In this document: positions 46,294 through 57,179 of the stretch, in pieces
Position numbering within the stretch: the stretch's first letter is position 1
How the letters are laid out: every line of letters starts with the position of its first letter
Assembly (NCBI RefSeq): GCF_000204055.1
Contig: NW_006768791.1
Coordinates: 718,161-782,160 of the forward strand
Source of the DNA: Melampsora larici-populina 98AG31
Lineage: Eukaryota > Basidiomycota > Pucciniomycetes > Pucciniales > Melampsoraceae
Direction of reading: 5' to 3'
Length of the DNA stretch: 64,000 nt
Notes under the pieces: model-generated
What the model saw: only the letters and a program-made list of their open reading frames with translations
The model's database searches: none
What the model was told of the DNA's origin: nothing
Program-made: the position numbers and the translations under genes

Positions 46294-46841
46294 TATTCAA
46301 CGTAAGCTTAACTAAGCCCCTCTAGCGCGTTCGCCGCGCCCTCGCAGAGGGGCTTAAATGGGACTCGCGTTTCATGGCGGGAGAGCTCCAGAAATTAAGT
46401 ACCTTTATGTACTTTTTCGGAGCTCTCCTCAAATCCTCACCGTAGGATTTCCCAAGGTTCAGATATGTGTAGCTTCATGAGAAGCTACACAACCTCGTAC
46501 CACTTTTAACAACGACAGAGAGCAGTGACGCTCTCTGGAAACGTTGCGCTGATTGAATGTTACGTCATCCTGTAACAGCTTAAGAAGGCCAGTACAGGCC
46601 TGTACTGGCCTCCAACGAGATTTGGCAGTTTGGAGCTCGGCTCAAACTGCCGCCAAAATGGATAAAAGCTAAAACCCTTAAGGGGATTTATCAAAACCCT
46701 TGCAAAGTTATGTTTTACGTGCTTAGGTCCAACAGGTAGATATCTTAGCATATCTAGATATCTTAGCATCTGGTGTCATCACTATACCAACTTCATCAAG
46801 GGTCACCTTGTCGACTCTCTACTTTGTCTTCATACTCCGTC

Positions 46842-49335
46842 ATGCTCACTCGCACTCGGTCTGCTCAGCTAGTTACTCAACCAGCTTCTCCTCAAGCCCT
46901 ATCAACCGGTCCCGTTGCTCAAGGTACTCCTCAAACTGGTCGGATATCACCAAATCCGTCCTTACTGAAGCTCGACGACACCGAACAAATTGAAGTGATT
47001 CGCAAGTTATGTATGAGTGTGTTCAAACTTGACCCTCGAGAACTTCAAATCAAGCCGGTGGTCAGTTTCCTTCGAGGCCGCGACGCATTCCTCATCGCAA
47101 GCACGGGCTACGGAAAGAGTCTCATACCGGAATTATATTATTTAATGTTTTTAAAATCATCGAAGCCAATTATATTGATTTTGAACCCTTTGGACGCGCT
47201 GGGAAACAATCAAGTATGTCACGCCTAATCAATATCTTTGACATTCTGTAGGCTGATTGAATTTACCTTTGACATTAGGTCGAAGAAAAGAAGTTACATG
47301 GTCTCTCCGCAATCAATCTCACACGAGCTACGTTCACGAAACAAGCTTTCAACCACATCTTGACCGGAAAATATCAGTTCATATATGTTGTAAGTGCCCA
47401 ATGTGGAAATCAGGTTTCCAACAATATGGTTTAGAGGGTTTAGACTGATTCAGCTTGACTCATTGTTGCCCGACCTTTGTGTAAAAGTCACCCGAGATCT
47501 TTTTGAATAACTCTTTATTCAAAAAACTGTTTTTCTCACAGCGTTTTCAAGACCGGCTCGTCCTCAAGGTCGTAGATGAAGCGCACCTCATCTACTGTTG
47601 GGGGCTGGTATTAAGCGGGAAAATGAAGCGTCTCCAGTCACACAACATCCACCAGGATCGAACAGCATTCCGTCCTTCGTATGGTAACCTAATTCTTTGG
47701 TTTCTCGCCACCCAGAATGTTCCAAGCCTACTTATGTCAGCGACTTGTCCACCTCAATACCTCGAAGAGATCCTGGCCAGCCTCAAGATAACTAGAGACT
47801 CAATTGATATTCATGTTAGCGAGCTCACGCGTCCTGAGTTACGATTCATTCGTGTTACAATCCCCCCTGGCCAAAAACCGTGGAAAACTATCAAGAAATT
47901 CTTTGCACCGAAAGATCAAATATCCGACACCGAACTTGTGCCCTCGCTGGTATATTGTCACACTCAGAATGACACCTTCACAGCTCTAGAAACTATCAAC
48001 TCGGCACGTCATAATGATGAAGAAACTGATAATGGTTTGAGCCACTCGGTGCGACGATTCCACACCGATACCAACTCGATCGACAAAATTCGCAACGCTC
48101 AAGATTTTGTAGAAGGTAATTTCAATATAATGACCTGTACGAATGCGCTTGGCCTTGGCCAAAACTGGAAAAGGGTCAGAAGGGTTATTATCGCTGGGCT
48201 TCTTGACCCGATGGACGTACTGCAAATGGCCGGTCGCGCTGGGCGAGATCGACGCCCGGCAGTGGCCATCCTCCTTGTCAAACCCTTATCTGCCGAAGCC
48301 AAAGCTTTGGTTTTGGGCTTACGCGATCCCATGGACCAGGACGATGACCAACGGATGAATGCAATGGCCATCACCCCAGTATGCCTGAGGGTCTCATTCT
48401 CAGTTCTCCTTCGGTAAGCATCTTTCTCTTTTGCCTTTGTTCATAACTCAGCAGCTAACTAATCATAATTGATCTAGTTATGGATACGTACCGGTCTCGC
48501 CTGACTTGGATTCCGTCAAGAGCGAGATTGAAAGGCAGAAGGAAGCAGGCATGGCTCCCTGCCTCTGCTCAAACTGTCATCCCAAGGCCGCCGACTTCTT
48601 CATCTCTCAACAGCCCGTATTGACGCAATCTAACTTCACCGATTTGGTGCTTCAAGACACACCACCGGATTCATACCCGTCTTTGGACGACCGTTTCCTT
48701 GACTCCAATGATCAGACACCCTTGCCGCACACTAGGATACGACCGAGCCCACCTGGTGATCCGCGACGTGCCGACCTTTGATTAATTCGTTTATTATTAA
48801 ATATACAGAGGGATTTAAAACATGTATTTGATCACGAGTATCCCGAGGAAGGCTTTTACACACTTGAAGATCTATTCTCACGTGATCACATTTGGAGTGT
48901 TTGTGTCAACTACGATATCATTCTTGAAGGCTTGTCACTCGATTACTTCTTCGGAAGTGAGCCACTTCCCAAATCTTACGATGTCATATTTCGATGCATA
49001 CAAACGTGGCGAGCTAACAAGAGGGATTTCTTTGCAATCTTGAACCCATCTGAAGAAGAGCTGGAGTTATACAATCTCGCCAAAGCAAAAATTACCGAAC
49101 ATTCAAATGGATCACACCAAGCTAATCAGGCACGCCCTCAGGCCACGAATCCCGGTCAATCTCATGAACAAGAATTAGTAAGTTGATTACTATTCAATCA
49201 AAATTACAATAACTGATGTTTTTTTGAATTTTAACCCTTTTCATCGCATCGAAGGCTTCTGCAACCCCAAATTCGAAGAAGCGCAAACCCCCCACTAAAG
49301 TACCACGTAGTGGAAAAAAGACCAGCAAAACCTAA
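46842..49335 (+). CDS. RecQ-like DEAH helicase of the mobile element
   Basis: A superfamily 2 helicase related to RecQ, expected to unwind DNA in the nucleus using ATP; here perhaps a partner in transposition. Exons 46842-47213, 47279-47389, 47488-48413 and 48478 onward. Motifs: TGYGKS (Walker A, residues 88-93), VVDEAH (DEAH at 191-194), LLMSATCPP (motif III), CTNALGLGQNW (motif V region) and QMAGRAGRD (motif VI, about 407). An in-frame TGA at 48779-48781 would end the protein at 570 aa, after the helicase core. The frame stays open beyond it (RDLKHVFDHEYPEEGFYTLED, WRANKRDFFAILNP) and, after an intron (GTAAGT…GAAG), ends in a basic tail KKRKPPTKVPRSGKKTSKT at 49335, overlapping the stop of the opposing gene. 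The TGA is therefore probably a recent nonsense change (CGA to TGA fits) of a 729-aa protein. Confidence 0.82.
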
Positions 49336-52238
49336 TCCTCTTCGCTACCATCTTCCTCATGAAAGGCTCCTTTGCCCCATCGATATCTCAATTTACTGGC
49401 GGTTTTATCTTGTTTAAAATTTTGTTGTAGTCTGTCTGACCCAACAACTATAGTATCAATCACCTGGCTACAGGAGGACGAAACTCGTCCCGTCACATAT
49501 TGATGATTCCATGATCGTATAAAGTTTGAAAGTGTATGAGTGGTGAGCTTATGAGTGTGACTCCGATGAATTGGCTTGAGGCCACACCGAATATTTAGCT
49601 GCTGAACTAACAACCTTAGCTATTCATTCAGAATTTTTGTAAATAGTTAGATCACCAAGATTAAATATAAATGCTGAAATTCAAATAAATGCTACAACTA
49701 AAAAGTGGAGTGTGAGACATACCAGAGGTATATTTATGGACATTGCAATTAGGTGATCAATGTCTGTACCATTGCTCTACAGATTTAAACATCAAAACAG
49801 AATTGAATCAGCAAATAAAATTATAAAAAGGCAATCATTGGAATAAAATAAATTAGACTCACATTCAGATTAAAAAATGTTTCAGCCAATAGTTTTGGTG
49901 TTCTAACCAAAGGTCATTTCCCACAAAATGACCGGGGCGCTGTGAGGAAGGAATCAACAGGCTATGCAGGACCACTTTAGCCAAAGCTGGTGGTAAGTCT
50001 TTTTCTACCAGTACAAGGAATCGTGTAAGATGAAGAGCATAACGAGGGAGGCCCTTCAGTCCGTGAGCCATTAAAGCCCACTGCTTCCATATAAACTTAA
50101 GCCTGCCAACGTCACCAGCACTTGTGGCACCGTCTGCTTCAACCACTGTTGCAAAGTCTCGTATTCTAAGCCGTAGGTTATACCCTTTTTGGTCTTTTTT
50201 CTTTTCAAATTCTCTTAATGATGCTGGGCTGCAAAAATCATCATAACATTTGTCAATGACTTCCTGAGCAACCCCTTTCTCAGATAGGTCCGGATGGGTT
50301 TCGAATTGGGACATTGTGTGCCTAAGATGAGAGAGAAATAGTTAATAAATCAACTAATAAAATGATTTTAGAAAAAGACGCACCTCAAGCAGGAAACCAA
50401 CGTCGCCATATGGACTGAGTGTACCGCTCTTAAAACAGTTCCAAAATCCATGTTAGATGGTGGTTTTGTGAGTGAACCACCTATGGCCTGCCATGCCTTC
50501 CAAACCCCCGTGTCATTTGCATTTCTACTATCACCCCAATGTTGAGCCAAGATACCTTGAGCCATATTCCATGTGATATGTGCTACACCAGGAATAGTCA
50601 CCACACTCAACAATCCCCCCGCGGCCGTTCCTGCGGGAGCCCGTTTCTTGCGCAGACTCTCAATATTTTGACATGTTCCTAAATCACCCTCAAATATTTG
50701 AACCAACTTTGCCATTGCTTCACGCGTGAGTCCAAACTGAGCAGCTATCTCTTCAAAAACCTCTCCAACTCCATTTGCTGAGTTATCCGCGGCGTCCATC
50801 AAGCTTAAGAGGAACAGATTACGATCATCACGAGGTATTGGGTCCATGGCCGGAGGATGAGTTGGCAGTCGAGTTGAAGGGCCTTTACCAGGCTCTATTA
50901 TGTATTTGTACATAGCCGTAGCAAGCTGACATTTCAAGGTTTCCCGCCAGTGGACGAGTTCAGTTGAATTCACGCGGAAGATATTGAATGGAACTGGGTC
51001 TTTATGAGCTTTAGCCATGGCCTCGTGGTAAATTTGAAGGTTTTCACTCGGACTTGCATCACCTAGTTCATCTTTGAGATACGCGGGTAGGAACTGCACA
51101 TAACCCCAAGTTCCGTGAAAGAGACGAGACGTGGCCTCCACCCGATTGAGGTGGACTCTTTGAAGAATATCAAAGTTATCCATGCACACAATCGGGGCAA
51201 TTTTATAAGTCTTCGTCATTATTGCTCGGAGGGAGGCTTCTCGGGTCGTACGTAGATGTTTCATTGCAGCGACAGCAGTTTGGCGAGAGCTTGATAGACC
51301 GATAGTATTCAAATACTTAAATACCCTGCTTGAGACTCCGCAAGCCAGTAAGGTCAAGGCGTTATGTAATTGCAGAGCGTTGTCTCGATAATTAGACAGA
51401 AACGATATCATGGCACATATGGTCGTCGCCACCTGGAAAAATCACATCATCAGTGAGATTCATGTATCAGGAAAGTGCGCAACCAAACTTACCTCTGTGG
51501 CCCGATTTCTTTGTGCAACCAGTTTGTCCTCTGGAACATACTCAATTCCTTCATCGTGTCTCACCACTTCCTCATCCAAAGTCTCCACCATACTCTCAAC
51601 GGGATCCAACTCGAGGTCATTTTTGTTCATTATCATATCTTCGTCATCGAGAGTGACATCATCGTTGGTCGTCCCCGTCATTAGCTCCTCACGGTTGTTT
51701 TCCCGAGCGGAGGCTTGGTGATAGATGAGGTGCCACAAAAATGGCATTGATTTCATAATCGTCTCGGTACGTTTCCCTAGCTCATCGAGCTTGAAAAAAC
51801 TCGACGTTATTTTTTGAGAACTGTAAAACTTCCTAGGTTTGGCCCAGACCTCGTATTTGATGTGCTCCTGCGCCTGTAATCAACAAACCAAAACCATATT
51901 CGTAAATGATAAAGTCTATTTACAATGTTCAACAAAAAAACTAAAAAAGTGACCTCTTTCAAAACAAAATCCGTCCAACCTGCCTCTCCTACATCATTAT
52001 CATTCGACAGATTCTTGATAGCGTACAGGATTTGTAATGTTGAATTAAACCCCCTCTGAATACCCCAGTACTTTCGAGCCTCCTTCAGGCATGGGTTTTC
52101 CGAGGTCAGGAGAGCATAAAAAACCTCCTTTGGAGTGACATTCTCCGCCTTCGAAGCCGTGACCATTTGGACGGCAAGGCTATCAATAAAAGGTCGCGTT
52201 CGAATCGTTGAACTTGCAGGGGGAGTTTCTATCGCCAT
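49332..52238 (-). CDS. DUF6589-like protein, candidate transposase of the element
   Basis: A protein resembling the DUF6589 group found in repeat-rich basidiomycete genomes. Function unproven. Exons: 52238-51954, 51873-51493, 51432-50384, 50321-49863, 49776-49723, 49619-49332; about 838 aa. Exon 2 has a long acidic stretch. Key blocks: PIVCMDNFDIL (Asp 307, 310), HGTWGYVQFLPAYL, QIFEGDLGTCQNIESL (Asp about 472), ITWNMAQGILAQHWGD, and near the C-terminus RPGHFVGNDLWLEHQNYWLKHF. Two conserved-looking Asp sites on strand-like segments would fit an RNase H-type DDE fold, with an acidic third residue perhaps in the LEHQNYW region; this is inference. One base seems missing in a run of six T (plus-strand A run 49871-49876), which would stop the frame at 49865; restoring phase links to exons 5 and 6. 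It may be a true lesion or a homopolymer sequencing error. Confidence 0.75.
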
Positions 52239-52835
52239 TCTTTCTTTTTCTCGTAATTTTTTTTGTCGTCTTTCAGTAAGGCAAATAAAAGAGCCTCTGT
52301 CCCATTTTTTTACACCGTCAAATGCTTTGCAGTTTCAATATCTGTACCTGTACCATATTTTTGCATTTTGTGGTTCAAAAAGTCACTTAATCAGGTTGCG
52401 CGAGGTCTTTACTGTTTTTACCAAGACAAAACCTTCGAGGGGTTTTCGCAAGAAATTGGGAGTTTGTGACCAATCATCTGTTTCAGCATGTTTGTCTGAA
52501 ACAGGCAGCTACACATTGCAACAAACTGGAATTTGCATTTGCATACCCTTACTTCCAACAAATCTTGCTGGAAGTGGTACGAGGTTGTGTAGCTTCTCAT
52601 GAAGCTACACATATCTCACCCTTGAGAAATCCTACCGTGAGGATTTGAGGAGAGCTCCAGAAAAGTACATAAAGGTACTTAATTTCTGGAGCTCTCCCGC
52701 CATGAAACGCGAGTCCCATTTAAGCCCCTCTCTCGACTACTCGCTCGTCCGAGAGGGGCTTAGTTAAGCTTATATTCAACGTCACAACGTGCTGATCGAA
52801 CCCATTTGCATCTTCAAGATCACATTTTGGGGTAA

Positions 52836-52975
52836 GGGTCTGTTCGGCTGCACATCTGGAGACCATCTGACCGTCATCTGTCACCAAAAATCAGGATGAC
52901 AATCTCTTTGCCCGACCCCGACTGGGCAGAAGGCCCAGTTGGATGTCAGATGAGATGGCGCAGCCGAACGGACCC
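52836..52975. repeat. Harbinger-like MITE, 140 bp, TSD TAA
   Basis: GGGTCTGTTCGGCTGCACATCT at the left is mirrored by AGATGGCGCAGCCGAACGGACCC at the right; TAA lies outside both (52833-52835, 52976-52978). The centre has the inverted words GACTGGGC/GCCCAGT. The 3-bp TAA duplication fits PIF/Harbinger. It lies only 55 bp from the end of the large two-gene element. Confidence 0.82.
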
Positions 52976-52978
52976 TAA

Positions 52979-54512
52979 ATTTACATGAAAGATTTCCAAC
53001 ATTCAAGATGGGCAGCAAACTTGATCCCTTGGACATCCCGACATAAGTTGAGCTATCACTTCAATTCTTGACTGGCTGAATTGATAAACACAACATCCAA
53101 TTTTAGATGCAAGACCCCTTGGTGATATGCACTGAATTGTACGGCCAATGCCAAGGTCCATTGATATTGACATTCCTTCTTGGAATGCAGAGATAAAACA
53201 CATCACATCTGATTCCAATCACAAGATCACTGTTTGTGTTGATTATAGGCCTTCATGTTTTGCACCGTTATCAATCCCACCTCACAATCAGTGTTGTGAA
53301 TGAGCACCTCAAAATCTAGCTCTGCCTAAACTTTTCATAGTCTGATTGTCAAATCTAGTGGTGGGAAATTTGATACTTGGTTTGATATAATGAGTTACCT
53401 CTTGCCCTTGTCAAACAACAAACTCACAGCACAAACCAGGGATACATTGTCTAGTATCATCTGTTTTGGCCTTAACCTTGTGTTTAATTTTGGAGCCTTC
53501 AAGGTATTTGGGCGTAGCTTGACAGATACCTCAGATATATTTCAGCTTTGTGACCAACTTACAATTCTCAATATTTCCAGCCAAGTCTTCTTTCCCTACA
53601 AACACAGTTTTACTCAAAGTTTGAAAGTTCTGCCACTCAAGTAGTTGATTGCAAAAGTCAGGGTATGTCCATAGAAGCCTGGAACAAAGGGTTGCACCTC
53701 CCATCCTGGAGTTTGGCATGAGTTGCTAGTGAGAGTGACAAATGTTTTGTAGATGCCAAGACATACTCTGGTACTTGACGGCCACATCAAGGGCTGTTGT
53801 CTTCATTATGGAAGTAAGGGTATTTGTCCAAGTGGTGATTCACAAGTTCACAAGTTCACATTTCACACACACAAACCTTGCAAGCTTGTGTATTTTTTCT
53901 CCCAATCCATCACACTGCTACTATTTCATTATATGTTGTGCTTTGTGACATCATAATCTAGTTGCTTACTAGCTTGAGAAAGATTAACCATTGAAACCTA
54001 ACAAAAGAACAAGATACATTTTTCCAGGGTTATGTCCAGTTGAAAACTGAAATGTGATTTTTCTGAGGGACAACATATAATGGAATAGCAGTATGATGGT
54101 TTGTGATTGTTATGTTGCCAACCACTGAATATATTCATCATAAATCTAAGATTAATTGTCATGTATCACTTAATGTCTGAAGGAGGAGTAAATTTCCAAG
54201 TTTATCACCCTTCATACAAGTCATTTTTTCACAATTTTGATTGTTGGTGAGATTTTCATCTTGTGGCACTGCCAATTCTTTTACCTTGGGTTAAAAAATC
54301 TAAGGTGTTCTTGGTTCTAGACTCTAATTAACCCTCAGACATATATTGTCCAAGGTTTTGATGTATGCTTTGTCATGGCACATAAAAATATCCCGGACAA
54401 ACCCTCAGAGCAGATTTGTCAGAGGATTTGGATCACCTACCAATCAAAACATCAATTGCCAATACTTCATTGTCCTAATCACTCACCCTATAAATACCCA
54501 ACCCAGGCACAG
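52979..54512. other. No gene recognised
   Basis: AT-rich DNA with short frames. About 54290-54370 resembles a decayed arm of the MITE that follows (CTAAGGTGTTCTTGG, GTCCAAGGTTTTGAT). Otherwise nothing seen. Confidence 0.4.
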
Positions 54513-54708
54513 CCAACAAAGATGCCTCGGATTGAAAAATCTGAGGTATCATTGGACTCAAATCCTCGGACAAAATCTTTCCGAGGTTTTGATCCGAGGT
54601 ATTATTTTGCGTCAAAAAATACCTTGGATCAAATCCTCGGACAAGACCTGTCCAAGGGTTTCCATCCGATGATGCCTCGGATTTTTCAATCCGAGGCATC
54701 TATGTTGG
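54513..54708. repeat. MITE with internal CCTCGGA repeats, 196 bp
   Basis: The ends CCAACAAAGATGCCTCGGAT and ATCCGAGGCATCTATGTTGG are inverse copies, and pairing runs nearly through the whole element (AAATCCTCGGACAA against CCGAGGTTTTGATCC and its relatives). The motif CCTCGGA/TCCGAGG occurs many times. A related, more diverged copy is split by the hAT element (57132-57179 and 61606-61760). Confidence 0.78.
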
Positions 54709-56453
54709 CGGTGAGCCTCGGTGAGCATCTACAATCATCTGTACTTGAATACTTTGCAAATGATGTTCTACAAGACTACTTAAACCTTGGATTTCTCAAC
54801 CAAAGGCATGTACATAAGGACCATTTTTACCCAAAAAGGCCAATTCCTACATACCCAATTAGGCGGGTATATAGGGGCTTTCCAGGGTCCTGTTCACACA
54901 CTCTTTGGAATCAAAATCTTGCTTTGTGACCTGTCTAAAAAGGTGTTTTGCTGAAGGGGGAAATGTTACATGTTAATATGCAACATGATATGGAAAAATG
55001 ATAACAACAGAAGCATATACCAGACTTCATGTAAAATTTCATGGTTCACTCTTTGAAACAGCACATCAGCTTTTCCACTTTACAATTGGCCCACAAAAGT
55101 AAAAACCAAAACTAGAGGGTGGTCTTGTGTGCCTGATAACCCCATGCAACACACAAGGAGAAATTCAATCAACTGTATTGTGTTTCAACTTTGTTAAGGG
55201 CTCGAAAAAGTTGCAATGCCCATATTGACATTGTGCATGTTTTGCAACAATATCAAAATTATTCAGCAGATGTTCTGTTGCAGTTGCAGTGCAACAAAAT
55301 TTCAGATTGTAGTTCTGTACAATAGCAACACATGCAGTAAGTCAAAAGCCAATGCAAATAGGTCAGTTTTGGCAATAATTACCAGCTGTGTTTAAATTTT
55401 GTTGAATCATATTGCAGCACAAGACTGCAAAATTGTTTAGGGTCTGTAGGCCATTGCACCAGCAACACAACCCAACACATCTTGCACTCATTTGGAACAA
55501 AAAATAACAAGAAAGATGCCTTATTGTGTTGTGTTTTGTTGCACTGGTGGATTGTCCCATGAGCCAACCAGCCAGGTACAAGGGCAGAGGGTGGAAGGCT
55601 GTTTGAGCCATTGTTTGGCCGTTGGGTGTGATCTATTTTTTCTTCTAGGTTTATATGGAGCCCAAGAATGAGAAAATCAGCGCTGAGGGGGGGCTCAGGA
55701 AGATGATTCTATACAGGCTGTGTTCAGATGTAAGCAGGCTCCTTCCAACAGTACTTTAAGTGGAGAGTCAGTCAGAATACATGTAGCATGTGTATTGGCT
55801 TCAGCTTACTTGTTGGTGACAGGCTGAGAGCTAAGGTCCAAGTTCAATGGAATTATACCTCTGTACCTTTGCAAATCTATAGACCCAGGGTCAGGGGTCA
55901 GGGTTGAAGTGCACAGATGTGATGAAAATCAACATGAAATCAGATGGGTTTGAGGTAAATTTTGTGAAAAAACTACTAGAAATTGGTAAGCAGAAAGTTT
56001 AGAGGTGCCAGGCATGATATTACCGCATTGTATATCAAGGAATATCTGATTCCTAATCAGATCAAACAACCCATTTACCAGTATAAAAGTCTTTGGAGGA
56101 GATTGAGTATCCGGAGAAGAGTTATTCAATAAGATGTGTTGTTAAAGAAAACTTTCTGAAGATTGATAATTTAATTTCTTTCTAAACAAACAAATAAACA
56201 AACACAATGATATATGAGAAACTACCACACCTAACAGATAAAACAACACATTCATCAGTATAGCAGTCTTAGGAGGAGCTTGAGTATCCAGATAACAATG
56301 ATTGAATAAGATGTGGTGTTAAAGGAAACTTTCTGAGGATTGATGATGAAGCAAATTTTCTCAGGAGTTCAGATATATTAAGGTAAGCAATACAGATTGT
56401 GGTTAGGTTAAAGCTTGATCAGAAAAGGTTGCAAGCAAACATTACATGCATTA
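54709..56453. other. Gene-free; diverged direct repeat near its end
   Basis: No gene recognised. About 56074-56166 and 56251-56347 are a diverged direct repeat, spaced about 177 bp, sharing GATTGAGTATCC-like, AATAAGATGTG and GAAACTTTCTGA words. Confidence 0.5.
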
Positions 56454-56781
56454 CACCACAGGAACTAATTAGCTCAAAACCCAACTGAACCAAATTTTGG
56501 TGTCTGGGTTTGAATTTCCCTCGAATTGTGAATTTCATTCACAACTTGTTTGCAATATCTTTGCCAATTTCCCTTGTGTGGTACTCTGTTGGCCCTGAGT
56601 ATGTATGTACAGATTCATCATACAACAACAACCCCAATTCCAACCATTCAACCATCTTTCCTTTGTCATGCATCTTCAGTCTTGATCCTCTGTACAATTG
56701 GTGACTCTGTGGTGAATAATGTTGGACCCGGACACCAAAATTTGGTTCAATCGGGTTTTGAACTAATTAATTCCTGTGGTG
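56454..56781. repeat. MITE, 328 bp, TSD TTA
   Basis: CACCACAGGAACTAATTAG at the left and its inverse CTAATTAATTCCTGTGGTG at the right pair on through TCAAAACCCAA and CCAAATTTTGGTGTC, about 50 bp per arm. TTA flanks both ends (56451-56453, 56782-56784). A single diverged arm of the same family lies near 36814-36880. Confidence 0.82.
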
Positions 56782-57131
56782 TTACAAATTGTAGTTTAAA
56801 CCAACATCATTCATCAATGAATATAAACAAGAATAGTTCCAATAGGATACTCATCAATGCCCTAAATACAGGTGCCTAAATTCAAGGCCCAAGCTCAATA
56901 GGTTATTATTTAGGAACCAAAATTTGAATCAACTTGTGACTGCATCATAATTTTCAATTGTGTTGACAAGTGTAAGATTTCATATCACAATCACATCTGC
57001 GACAGTTGCATATTCAACTCGTGTCATGTCAAAAGGGCCAGACTCATCATTGTTATTTCACCTGCCTCAACATTGCCTTTCAAGATTCTTTGTTGTTTCT
57101 GCTTCTATCAAGGTTTGCTTGGTTTGATGCC
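56782..57131. other. No gene recognised
   Basis: 350 bp without a recognisable gene or repeat. Confidence 0.4.
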
Positions 57132-57179
57132 CAGCCAACAAATTTACCTTTATTTTTCCAATCCAAGGTATCATCAGAC

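Larger units (their letters stand above)
46303..52772. mobile_element. 6.5-kb two-gene element: RecQ-like helicase plus DUF6589-like protein
   Basis: A perfect 9-bp duplication TATTCAACG (46294-46302, 52773-52781) bounds a 6,470-bp unit with terminal inverted repeats of about 200 bp (46303-46505; 52572-52772). Each repeat holds three hairpins: AAGCCCCTCT…AGAGGGGCTT with a different loop at the two ends, GGAGAGCTCC…GGAGCTCTCC, and GTGTAGCTTC-ATGA-GAAGCTACAC. Just inside the left end is a 24-bp palindrome GGCCAGTACAGG/CCTGTACTGGCC (about 46589-46612) and a short tandem repeat TAGATATCTTAGCAT (46737-46771). Two convergent genes fill the interior. Long repeats with a 9-bp duplication resemble MULE architecture, but neither gene is a MULE transposase. 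I do not know a named superfamily with this gene pair. Confidence 0.92.

Noticed and set aside
54375..54929. 184-aa open frame on the plus strand
   Set aside because: It lies across the MITE at 54513-54708, and its composition follows the CCTCGGA repeats; no protein family or splice context supports it.
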